Assembly: GCA_016929795.1 (NCBI GenBank)
Contig: JAFGIA010000053.1
Span: 1 to 17,936 of the forward strand
Length of the DNA stretch: 17,936 nucleotides
Direction: 5' to 3'
Source of the DNA: Anaerolineae bacterium
GTDB lineage: Bacteria; Chloroflexota; Anaerolineae; JAAYZQ01
Of the stretch, positions 1 to 7,154 are shown one piece after another. Position numbers and translations under genes: made by a program. Numbering within the stretch: position 1 is the first letter of the stretch; each line of letters starts with the position of its first letter. A model generated the notes under the pieces. It worked only from the letters and a program-made list of their open reading frames with translations. It made no database searches and was not told the DNA's origin.

Positions 1-72
1 CATACCCTTGTGTTGGAGGACGGCAGCGAGTTGACTCTGGAATTTGAGGAGGTGCCGGCGGAAGCTGCCTGA
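1..72 (+). CDS. C-terminal end of an unknown protein (partial)
   Basis: Frame 1 is open from the window edge to a TGA at 70-72 and encodes 23 residues. They are acidic and alternate hydrophobic and charged residues (LVLEDGSELTLEFEEV), consistent with a beta-hairpin at the end of a real protein. It is the only plus-strand gene I can support, and it would converge on the minus-strand RHS remnant. The start is outside the window and I do not recognise the family. So short an open frame could be chance; composition is the only support. Confidence 0.4.
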   Translation, partial: HTLVLEDGSELTLEFEEVPAEAA

Positions 73-121
73 CTTGTGGCAAGAGAAGGAGGGAGCGGTT
101 TCTGTTCAGCATGCCACTGTT

Positions 122-169
122 GAGCCAGGCAGTGGGGCGACCGGCTACGGCTTCACCGGGGAGCGGTGG
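122..169 (+). pseudogene. RHS core remnant in opposite orientation
   Basis: On the plus strand this stretch reads PGSGATGYGFTGERW. The minus-strand RHS fragment next door has EGSGSTSYGFTGERW. YGFTGE is a conserved part of the RHS repeat-associated core, so this is a second, very short RHS fragment pointing the other way. Outside the shared 18 bp the two DNA copies differ at synonymous-looking positions (ggctacggc against agctatggt), so they look like diverged copies rather than one recent duplication. The frame stops at once because it runs into the opposite arm of the palindrome. Confidence 0.5.
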
Positions 170-191
170 CCTCCCACCGCTCCCCGGTGAA
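152..191. repeat. Perfect 18-bp inverted repeat, 4-nt loop
   Basis: The left arm TTCACCGGGGAGCGGTGG (152-169) is exactly complementary to 174-191, with CCTC between them. Both arms encode FTGERW of the RHS core on opposite strands. With mismatches the pairing continues outward into the GYG/SYG codons. Reading into the opposite arm gives both RHS frames the ending APR-stop. It could fold as a very stable hairpin in the transcript, but its origin looks like a head-to-head junction of two RHS copies, not an evolved terminator. Confidence 0.8.
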
Positions 192-680
192 ACCATAGCT
201 GGTCGAGCCGCTTCCCTCGCTCCACATCGGCACGCCGAAGGGCGTATAGCCCTGCGCCAGCGTGACATCTCCCGTGGCATCGGCCAATTGGCGCACGCTG
301 CCCAGGCCGTCGTTCAGGTGATAGGTCCACGACGTGCCATCGTACTCCGCCAGCAGATCGTGGCCGTAGACGTAGCGCGTCGTGCTCCCGCCCGTCATCT
401 CCACGAGCACTTGCGACAGCCCAAGCACCGCCACGACATAGTTCGTCGTCACGCCGTTCTCGCTCTTGGCCACCCGGTCCCCATCGCCGTTGTAGGTGAA
501 TGTGGTTGTAAAGGTACCACTTACAACCTGCACCAGGCGATTGGCATGGTCGTACGTGTAGGTCCGCTCGCCGTCGTCCAGCAGGTTGCCGTTTGCATCC
601 CAGGTATACGTGATCGTATCCACCTTTGTCAAACGGTTCGCCTCGTCGTACTCGTAGGCGGGTACCTCACCTTCGGCGCT
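153..680 (-). pseudogene. RHS/YD-repeat core fragment, truncated at both ends
   Basis: RHS proteins are very large YD-repeat shells, often carrying variable C-terminal toxins. From about 668 downward the minus strand encodes about 170 residues with clear YD repeats (YEYDEANRLTKV, YTWDANGNLLDDG, YTYDHANRLVQV). The core signature follows: YVYGHDLLAEYDG, YHLNDGLGSVRQL, YTPFGVP and YGFTGERW. The N-terminal thousand or more residues are missing. The usual continuation into the conserved RARYYDP-like region and the toxin tip is lost at the palindrome. There is no credible start: the open frame upstream of 680 merely shadows the recombinase fragment. The frame has no internal stop, so truncation may be recent. 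Best read as debris of an RHS locus brought next to the recombinase fragment. Confidence 0.75.
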
Positions 681-1023
681 CCTCTTCGGCCAGCAGTTGA
701 GCACTGTCAGGCGGCGTGCTTTCATGCTGTTCGCCGACGAAGCAGCTCTCGACTTCAGCCATGGCCCGATAGTAATCGGCGACCACCGTGCCATCGTACA
801 GTCGGGCATAACTCAGCGTGGTATCGATGAACTTGTGACCGAGGATGCTCTGCACCTTCAGCACCGGCGCGCCGGCGTTGAGAAGCAATGTGACACAGCT
901 AAACCTGAGCTGCTGCGGCGTGATGCGCACACCAAAGCGCCTGGCGTAGGTTCGCAGCCGGTAGGCGCAGTAGCTGACGGTCAACGGCTCGTGGCGGGAG
1001 AGCAATCGAGGCCACTTCCTCAC
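667..1023 (-). pseudogene. Tyrosine recombinase/integrase, C-terminal fragment
   Basis: This 118-residue frame (possible GTG start at 1023) matches the C-terminal catalytic half of phage-type tyrosine recombinases. It has ITPQQLRFSCVTLLLNAG (box II Arg kept; the usual His of HxLR is Gln), LKVQSILGHKFIDTTLSYARLYD (LGH motif and candidate nucleophile Tyr), then DGTVVADYYRAMAEVE. The N-terminal SAM-like DNA-binding domain and the first catalytic Arg are absent, because the frame begins within 25 bp of the preceding kinase stop. It is therefore a 5'-truncated, probably inactive remnant. It lies directly downstream of the operon's last gene in the same direction and ends where the RHS fragment begins, so 667/668 looks like a recombination junction. 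Confidence 0.75.
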
Positions 1024-1047
1024 GCCGGCGCCGTGCCCGCGTCCACC

Positions 1048-2334
1048 CTACCAATAACCCGTCCCCCGGCAGATGGGGCACGGCCGCCCGTGGCGGGTCA
1101 CCCCCTGGCCGCGGCAGTAGAGGCAGGGAATGGCGGGGCGCTGGGTAGTGGATGCCTGCGGCTGGCTGGTGGAGGCCGTGTCCCGGTACGTGTGGACCGG
1201 CGGCTGTGAAGGCAACTGGCGTTCTGGAGCAGGGCGCCCAAAGAGCATGCGCACAAAAGTAGCCAGGGCCGTGCCGAGCATTTCGCCGACGGTGGGGCTC
1301 CAGCGCTTGACCGTGTCAAAAATGCGGCTGCCTGTGGGCGCCAGGCGGCCGAGCTCAATCTCGAGCTGCTGGGCGTTGGGGCGTTTTTTCGGATCGGGGT
1401 CGAGACAGCGCGCCACCAGGTTGGCCAGCGCCGGGCTGGCGTCGGGGCGCAGCTCGGCGAGCGGCGGAAAGGTGGAGAAAGAGCGCAGCACCTCCATGTC
1501 GAGCTCGGCAAAATCAGTAAAGCTGTCGCGCGGATCGCGCGCCGTGAGCAGATGATGGATCGTCGCGCCCAGGGCATAAACATCCGACTTGGGCGTCGGC
1601 TGCATCTGCCACTGTTCCAGCGGAGTGTAGCCGGGTGTACCGGCGGCGACGGTTTTGCCTCCGGCCATCATCACGCGCGCGCCGTGGCTGGCCGCGGCCC
1701 GCGCCAGGCCAAAATCCACCAGCCAGATTCGATCCTCCGGATCGAGGATGATATTCGCCGGCTTGATGTCGCGGTGGATGACTGGCTCGGGCCGGCGGCT
1801 GTGCAGATAGACGAGCGCGTTGGCCACCTCCTGGGCCGCCCGCGTCACTTCCACCTCTGCCAGAGGGCGCTCCAAACGCTCGAGCCGTCGCTCCAGGCTC
1901 TCACCTTCGATATATTTCATCACCAGGTACTGGTCCACCCCCTCGACAAAGTAGCCATACACCTCCGGGATACGTGGATGTCCCGGGTGGTTGAGCCGGG
2001 CCAGCACCTCTGCCTCGCGCTGAAAGTCAGCCTCGGCGCGGCGTCGCTCGCTCTGCGTCGCAAAGAAGGGGCGCATTTGCTTCACCACACACAGCCGCCC
2101 AAAAAGCTCCATATCGCGCGCCAGGTAGACGGCGCCCATGCCACCATGGCCCAACTGCCCGATCACCTGGTAGCGCCCGCCCTGCAGGGCGGTGCCCGTA
2201 GCAAGTAAACTGGTGAGGGTGTCCCCTGCCCCGCCCGCGGGGGCCAGTCGCACCCCACATCGCGTGCAAAAGCGAGCACCTGGCTTGGCGCCCGCGCCGC
2301 ATTGGGGGCAGGTTACCCGTACCGGATCAGGCAT
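1048..2334 (-). CDS. Zinc-ribbon Ser/Thr protein kinase with DnaJ-like zinc tail (kinase 1)
   Basis: Cytosolic Hanks-type kinase of 428 residues, last gene of the operon. It has an N-terminal zinc ribbon (C9, C12, C23, C26), a glycine loop GHGGMG (62-67), the ATP lysine K85 in VVKQM, a canonical catalytic loop HRDIKPAN (187-194) and DFG (207-209). In the activation segment GTPGYTPLEQW, PLE replaces the usual APE. After the kinase domain comes a weakly hydrophobic stretch (MLGTALATFVRMLFG), too short to call a membrane helix, then a polar linker. The protein ends in CLYCRGQG...CPICRGTGYW (C404, C407, C419, C422), two CxxCxGxG units as in the DnaJ zinc domain. The ATG overlaps the phosphatase stop by 8 bp, and GGAGG lies 6 nt upstream, so translation is probably coupled. 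Of the four kinases this one has the most canonical HRD. Confidence 0.93.
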   Translation of the reverse strand: MPDPVRVTCPQCGAGAKPGARFCTRCGVRLAPAGGAGDTLTSLLATGTALQGGRYQVIGQLGHGGMGAVYLARDMELFGRLCVVKQMRPFFATQSERRRAEADFQREAEVLARLNHPGHPRIPEVYGYFVEGVDQYLVMKYIEGESLERRLERLERPLAEVEVTRAAQEVANALVYLHSRRPEPVIHRDIKPANIILDPEDRIWLVDFGLARAAASHGARVMMAGGKTVAAGTPGYTPLEQWQMQPTPKSDVYALGATIHHLLTARDPRDSFTDFAELDMEVLRSFSTFPPLAELRPDASPALANLVARCLDPDPKKRPNAQQLEIELGRLAPTGSRIFDTVKRWSPTVGEMLGTALATFVRMLFGRPAPERQLPSQPPVHTYRDTASTSQPQASTTQRPAIPCLYCRGQGVTRHGRPCPICRGTGYW

Positions 2335-3199
2335 CCCGCACCTCCACCCGTGCCAGCACCACGGTCACATTATCCTCTCCGCCGGCGTCGTTCGCCGCAT
2401 CCACCAGGCGCCGCGCGATGGCGCGCAGATCGCCTTCCGTGGTGAGCAAAGCAGCCAGGCGCGAGTCAGGGTGCACCATATCCCACAGGCCGTCAGAACA
2501 GAGCAGCAGCATGTCGCCCGGCTGGAGGATGATCGAGGGATAGATGTCCACTTCGATGCCCGGTTTCAGCCCCAGGCTGCGGTAAAGCACGTGCCGGTGG
2601 GGATGATCGTGCGCTTCTTCCGGCGTGAGCTTGCCCTGTTTTAGGAGCGCGCCGGGGACGGTGTGATCTTCGGTCAACCGGGTGAGCGCTCCGGCACGCC
2701 ACAGATACGCGCGGCTGTCACCCACTTGAGCCACCGTCAGGCGATCGCCCTCCACAACAGCCAGGGTAAGAGTAGACCCCATGTCCCCAGCCTCTGCTGT
2801 GTGCTTGCGCGCATAGCCTAGCAGCACCTGGTTGGCACGCTCGACGGCATGCTCCAGCAGGCGCACCAGATCGGTCTCTTCCAGGTGAACTGTGACGCCG
2901 CTGCCCATCACCGCCAGCGGCTCGCCGTCGAGGCGGCGCGTCACCGAAGGGTCCTGCGGGCGAAAAAGCGGTGCCAGGTCGCGCTTTAGCGTGCCAATCG
3001 TCCACTGGCTGGCAATCTCGCCGCCCAGGTGCCCCCCCATCCCATCGGCGACGATGAGCAGGCCCAGCGGTCCCTCATCTGATGACTGGACGACCTTGTA
3101 ATAGAACCGATCTTCATTCACATCGCGCTGCCTGCCAGCATCGGTGCTGCCGGCAACGGAAAGCCAAAGTGCTTGCCCTGAGCCATGCGACGAGTTCAC
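2327..3199 (-). CDS. PP2C-type Ser/Thr phosphatase, minimal catalytic form
   Basis: Metal-dependent (Mn/Mg) phosphatase of 290 residues expected to reverse phosphorylation by the neighbouring kinases. Signature motifs: RQRDVNEDRF (N28, D30), VADGMGGHLGGE (D52, G53), GSTLTLAVV, VGDSRAYLWR, TEDHT, CSDGLWDM (D236) and GGEDNVTVV (D276). All metal ligands appear intact. No zinc ribbon, FHA or membrane segment. I chose the GTG at 3199 over an upstream ATG at 3280. The upstream start would overlap the preceding kinase by 65 bp with a non-homologous Arg-rich leader. The GTG follows that kinase's TGA by 16 bp and has GGAGA about 7 nt upstream. Homologous phosphatases also begin just before this SxTDxGxxRxxNED block. 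It overlaps kinase 1 by 8 bp. Confidence 0.92.
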   Translation of the reverse strand: MNSSHGSGQALWLSVAGSTDAGRQRDVNEDRFYYKVVQSSDEGPLGLLIVADGMGGHLGGEIASQWTIGTLKRDLAPLFRPQDPSVTRRLDGEPLAVMGSGVTVHLEETDLVRLLEHAVERANQVLLGYARKHTAEAGDMGSTLTLAVVEGDRLTVAQVGDSRAYLWRAGALTRLTEDHTVPGALLKQGKLTPEEAHDHPHRHVLYRSLGLKPGIEVDIYPSIILQPGDMLLLCSDGLWDMVHPDSRLAALLTTEGDLRAIARRLVDAANDAGGEDNVTVVLARVEVRDA

Positions 3200-3215
3200 G
3201 CGTTCTTCTCCACTC

Positions 3216-5093
3216 TCACCAGAAAAGGCCCTGGCGCTGGATCTGCAGTTCCACCTCCACCTCCGAGTCGTGCCCGCCATCTACAACAAACAACAGCTTC
3301 ACTTGCTGCTTGCGTCCACGCACCTTGTCAATCCGCGCCGTGAGCTTGACCACCTGCCGCGCACCGGCGACCAGAGCAAACTGAGCCGGCTCAACCACCA
3401 GCCAGCGCGGCGCACCCTGAATTCGCACCTGTGCCGCCGCCTGCCCGCGGTTGGTAACTTGCACCTCCTTCGGGCCGGCGCTATGCACCCTGTTCGACAC
3501 GCCGCCAAAATCGATCTTGTTCGGCGACACTTCGACGACCGGCGCTGTAAGCGTGATGCGCACGGGCAAAGCAGGTGCCTGAGAAACAGTCATCTTGACA
3601 GACACCACCTCGGGCATGCCGGTCACAGGTCTCAGCGTCACAGGAGCAAGATAGCTTGAGCCGGGCGCAAGTCCCGTGGTATCGATCTCGATGGGAACGG
3701 TACACACCATCCGGGGCGAGCAGACGAACGAGTCACTCTGCAGCTTGGCCCATGGCTCCCAGCTTTCGATTTTGCCACGCAGGAATCCGTTGCCTCGGTT
3801 TGCAATCTGGATTTCGCGCACAATGTGCTGATTGGGACCGACAGTCCCCAGGTCAATGATTAGGTCGCGTAGACTCATCTCGCCCACGGGCACCAGCTCG
3901 GGCGCGAGCTGGCGCACAAACTCGTCCAGAGCCGCGTCGGGGCTGTTCGGCCAGTGCGTCACAGCCGCCTCGGCGGCCTGTGCCGCCACAGGATCGTGCA
4001 GCGTGCGCCGCAGCCAATTGGCCATGGTGCCATCGTGCAAAATCCCGGCCGCGTAATCCCAATGCTTGACAGCCAGCCTGAGCAGCTCATCGCGCTCGTC
4101 CGCAGCCTCGCCATCGGGGAAGGTAAGAGCGCGCAGCAGGCCAGTGGCTCCTGCCAGGTGGGCCTCGATCTGCTGCCGGAACTCGCCCGGCGTGGGGCGA
4201 TCCTCCACCTCGTGAGACAATGCCCCACGCAGCAGGTCGGCCAGGGCCGGCGGAAGAGTATCGAGCTGTGGGAACTGCATCGGGTGGTCACGCGGATCAT
4301 CGTCGGTGAGCAGGTGGTAGGCCGTGGCAGCCAGCGAGTAGACGTCAGAGCGCGACTCGGAGTGGCCCTGGAACAGCTCGGGCGCGGCGTAGCCAACAGT
4401 GCCATAGATCTCGGCCTGCGCCGGGCTCGAGCCGCCGGCCGGGCTCTGGGCCGCGAGGTAGCGCGTCCGGGCAGTGCCAAAGTCGACCAGCACGGCGCGG
4501 CTGCTGTGCTGGTCGATGATAATGTTGCCAGGCTTGATATCGTTGTGGATCACCGGTGGCTGCTGCGTGGCCAGATACTCGAGCACCTCGGCCACCTGGG
4601 CCGTATAGCGCAGCACGGCATCGGCAGGCAGTGGCCCGCCAGGCAGGATCCGCCCCGTGTCGGCATCCTCGCGCGTCAGTCCCTGGCGCAGGTCCGGGCC
4701 TTCGATATACTCCATCACCAGGTAGTTGTGGCCGCGCTCCGAAAAGTAGGCGTACAGATCGGGGACGCCCGGGTGTTTGAGGTCACCCAGCGTACGCGCT
4801 TCAGCCTCGAACCGGTCGAGCGCTTTTTGCCGCTCGACGGTATCGGTCGGATCGAAATAGTCGATCACTTCTTTCAGGACGGCGAGCCGGTCAAAGGCTC
4901 TCGTCTGAGCCACCAGCCACACAGCGCCCATGCCGCCTTTGCCTAACGCGCGCACCACCCTGTAAGCCCCATTGGCCAGGAGCTGACCGGGTTGAAGCTG
5001 TGCACTGGTGAGGCTCAACGGCGCCTGGCATGAGGCGCAGTAGCGCGCCCCTGGCCGGTTCAGCCGCCCACAGTCAGGACAGGGAATAGTCAC
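3216..5093 (-). CDS. Zinc-ribbon Ser/Thr kinase with Ig-like C-terminal repeats (kinase 2, HND)
   Basis: 625 residues, no membrane segment. Zinc ribbon C5, C8, C19, C22; glycine loop GKGGMG (51-56); K74 in VLKEV; catalytic loop HNDIKPGN (183-190), with Asn in place of the Arg of HRD; DFG at 204-206; activation segment GTVGYAAPELF. The catalytic Asp, Lys and Asn are kept, so activity is plausible, but as a non-RD kinase it should not depend on the usual activation-loop phosphate contact. After the kinase comes a helical stretch around W/G/WL residues (KHWDYAAGILHDGTMANWLR). Two Ig-like beta-sandwich repeats follow, the second starting KIDFGGVSNRVHSAGPKEVQ and containing VTNRG and APRWLVVEPAQF. 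Its ATG overlaps the upstream kinase stop by 4 bp (ATGA), with GAGGA about 7 nt upstream. Confidence 0.92.
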   Translation of the reverse strand: MTIPCPDCGRLNRPGARYCASCQAPLSLTSAQLQPGQLLANGAYRVVRALGKGGMGAVWLVAQTRAFDRLAVLKEVIDYFDPTDTVERQKALDRFEAEARTLGDLKHPGVPDLYAYFSERGHNYLVMEYIEGPDLRQGLTREDADTGRILPGGPLPADAVLRYTAQVAEVLEYLATQQPPVIHNDIKPGNIIIDQHSSRAVLVDFGTARTRYLAAQSPAGGSSPAQAEIYGTVGYAAPELFQGHSESRSDVYSLAATAYHLLTDDDPRDHPMQFPQLDTLPPALADLLRGALSHEVEDRPTPGEFRQQIEAHLAGATGLLRALTFPDGEAADERDELLRLAVKHWDYAAGILHDGTMANWLRRTLHDPVAAQAAEAAVTHWPNSPDAALDEFVRQLAPELVPVGEMSLRDLIIDLGTVGPNQHIVREIQIANRGNGFLRGKIESWEPWAKLQSDSFVCSPRMVCTVPIEIDTTGLAPGSSYLAPVTLRPVTGMPEVVSVKMTVSQAPALPVRITLTAPVVEVSPNKIDFGGVSNRVHSAGPKEVQVTNRGQAAAQVRIQGAPRWLVVEPAQFALVAGARQVVKLTARIDKVRGRKQQVKLLFVVDGGHDSEVEVELQIQRQGLFW

Positions 5094-7117
5094 CGCCTGG
5101 TCCTCTGCTTTCTTGAGGGCCGCCTGGCCCTTCTGCCTTGATGGCCCTCAGGCTGACACTGTTCTCCTGCCATGACCGATCGTACCACAGCGGCCAGGAC
5201 AAACACCAGGAGTGGCGATAGGTACACCAGGGCCAGCGCGATAGGCAGTGCCTGGAGGTAAGACCAGAGCCACTGGCCGATCGACAGGCGAGCCAGGTGG
5301 TCGGTCCACTGTCCCTGGGCAGCAGCGATTGGCACCTGCCACGTCCACCAAAAAACAACCAGAACCCCTGCCAGCACCAGCGTCTCGACCACCATGATCC
5401 AGGCGCCCAACCGCGAGCGTAGCAAACTGCGCACCGCAGCCATCCACTGCTGCGTCCCCAGGCGGATGCCGCCTCCCGTCATCCGGGCAAAAGGCAAAAC
5501 GCTGCCCAGCAGCCGGCGCAGCATCTCGCGCACGACAGCCAGGTGGACGACGACCGGGATCGACACCCGCGCGCCGCGCACAGGGGTGCATGTGACCATG
5601 GCCTGGTGCTCACGCCGCAGCGGCAGCGCGGCACCGTCGACGCGGACGAGCACCGATTCCTCCTCACCTGGACGGCAACCCACCATGCTTGGCGAGACGT
5701 AAAGCCAGGGAACAGATGCCGCGCACTGGGCCTGGCAGTATCCCTGCCCCTCGTTCCGCACCGCCAGGCGGCGAACCGCGTTCCGGCCCGCCGCAACGTG
5801 GCCCAAGGTGAGGGCCAGCGGCTCCACGACGAGGCGGGGCGGCGGGCGGCGAGGATCTAGCCTGCATAGGAGCGCCTCGAGCGCTGCGTCCGCGTCGCCC
5901 CCACTCTCTCGCTGGGCCGCCTGAACGGTCGCAACCAGGTCGTGCCGGTTGCGTGTGCGAAACCAGTGCTCGAAAGCACCAGTGGTCAGGTGGCTGCGCG
6001 CTTCATCCCAGTGCCGATCGCTCAGATCCACCAGCTCGCGCGTGGTCGGGGCGGCAGCGCCACTGCGAAACACAAAGGGCTGCCCCCCCTCCTCTGGCGC
6101 GAGCCACGCCTCCAGGGCATGGCGCAGCTCGCGCGCCGTGCTGCGCCGCTCGACACGCGGGTGGAGCCCGCCCTGGAGTGCATCGGCCAGGGGGCCCGGC
6201 AGCATCGCGAGCGCGGGAAACCTGGCCGGGTGATCAGCCGGGTCATCGTCGGTAAGCAGATGGTACACCGTCGCTGCCAGCGCATACACATCGGATCGTG
6301 GCTCCGAATGGCCTTCGTACTGCTCGGGCGCCGCGTAGCCAGTCGTGCCAAACAGGGTCGTCTGACCGCGCTGGGCGCCGAGCGCCCGGCGCTGCTGGCG
6401 CGCCCAACGTGTCTGCATTTTCGCCGTACCAAAGTCGACCAGCCGCGCCTCACCACTCACCCGGTCCACGATCAGGTTGGCCGGCTTGATATCGTGATGC
6501 ACTACGGGCGTTGGTTGCCCGGCAAGATACTCGAGCACCCGGCACACACGTACAGCATGGCGCACAATTTCCTCGCTCGGCAATGGGCGCGCCGCCGCCA
6601 CCCGCCCCTGGACGTCGACGTGCGTGACAGCCTCCTCAAGCGTCTCGCCCTCGATATATTCCATCACGATGAAATGCCGGCCCGACAGATACTTGGGTCC
6701 GCCAGCCTCCGAAAAGTAGCTATAGATGCGTGGAATCCCCGGATGACTGAGCGCCGCCAGCAGGCGCGCTTCCGTCTCAAAGCGCGCCTGGGCTGCGCGT
6801 GCCTCCTCAGGGTTGGTCGGGTCATAGTAGCCCAGCAGCTCCTTGACCACTGCCTTGCGGCCAAAGGCGCCTGTATCCGCCACCAGGTAGAGCGCGCCCA
6901 TCCCACCCTGGCCCAGCGGGCCCAGGATGCGATAGGCGCCGTTGCGCAGCGTATCTCCAGGTCGCAGGGGTGACCAGGAATCGTCTGGCCCCTCTTGCCC
7001 GGCCGGCGGACCCGCCCCGGCGCGCGGCAGGTCCGGCACATCGAGTGCCGTGCCACACAACTCGCAGAAACGGGCCGCGGGCCGATTCTCGCGACCACAA
7101 CTTGGACACAAATTCAT
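5090..7117 (-). CDS. Zinc-ribbon Ser/Thr kinase with C-terminal membrane helices (kinase 3, HHD)
   Basis: 675 residues from the ATG at 7117. An in-frame TTG at 7138 would add seven residues. I prefer the ATG because it places the ribbon CPSCG at residue 4, as in the sister proteins; neither start has a good ribosome site. Zinc ribbon C4, C7, C18, C21; glycine loop GQGGMG (69-74); K92 in VVKEL; catalytic loop HHDIKPAN (207-214), with His in place of the HRD Arg; DFG 228-230; GTTGYAAPEQY. Then a W-containing helical region (DRHWDEARSHLTTGAFEHWF) and one Ig-like domain (VPWLYVSPSMVG). Two membrane helices follow at about 571-594 and 618-647, then an Arg/Lys-rich tail. The tail arrangement keeps the kinase cytosolic. 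It is a paralogue of kinase 2, with a membrane anchor where kinase 2 has its second Ig repeat. Confidence 0.92.
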   Translation of the reverse strand: MNLCPSCGRENRPAARFCELCGTALDVPDLPRAGAGPPAGQEGPDDSWSPLRPGDTLRNGAYRILGPLGQGGMGALYLVADTGAFGRKAVVKELLGYYDPTNPEEARAAQARFETEARLLAALSHPGIPRIYSYFSEAGGPKYLSGRHFIVMEYIEGETLEEAVTHVDVQGRVAAARPLPSEEIVRHAVRVCRVLEYLAGQPTPVVHHDIKPANLIVDRVSGEARLVDFGTAKMQTRWARQQRRALGAQRGQTTLFGTTGYAAPEQYEGHSEPRSDVYALAATVYHLLTDDDPADHPARFPALAMLPGPLADALQGGLHPRVERRSTARELRHALEAWLAPEEGGQPFVFRSGAAAPTTRELVDLSDRHWDEARSHLTTGAFEHWFRTRNRHDLVATVQAAQRESGGDADAALEALLCRLDPRRPPPRLVVEPLALTLGHVAAGRNAVRRLAVRNEGQGYCQAQCAASVPWLYVSPSMVGCRPGEEESVLVRVDGAALPLRREHQAMVTCTPVRGARVSIPVVVHLAVVREMLRRLLGSVLPFARMTGGGIRLGTQQWMAAVRSLLRSRLGAWIMVVETLVLAGVLVVFWWTWQVPIAAAQGQWTDHLARLSIGQWLWSYLQALPIALALVYLSPLLVFVLAAVVRSVMAGEQCQPEGHQGRRARRPSRKQRTRR

Positions 7118-7154
7118 CGGGCGTTGGATACGATCCAATCCCTAATACCCAGGA

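Noticed and set aside
153..680. Active RHS toxin gene
   Set aside because: The start, most of the shell and the whole C-terminal toxin tip are missing.
111..830. 239-residue plus-strand open frame over the RHS region
   Set aside because: Composition is Arg/His/Ala-rich and the minus strand encodes real YD repeats over the same bases.
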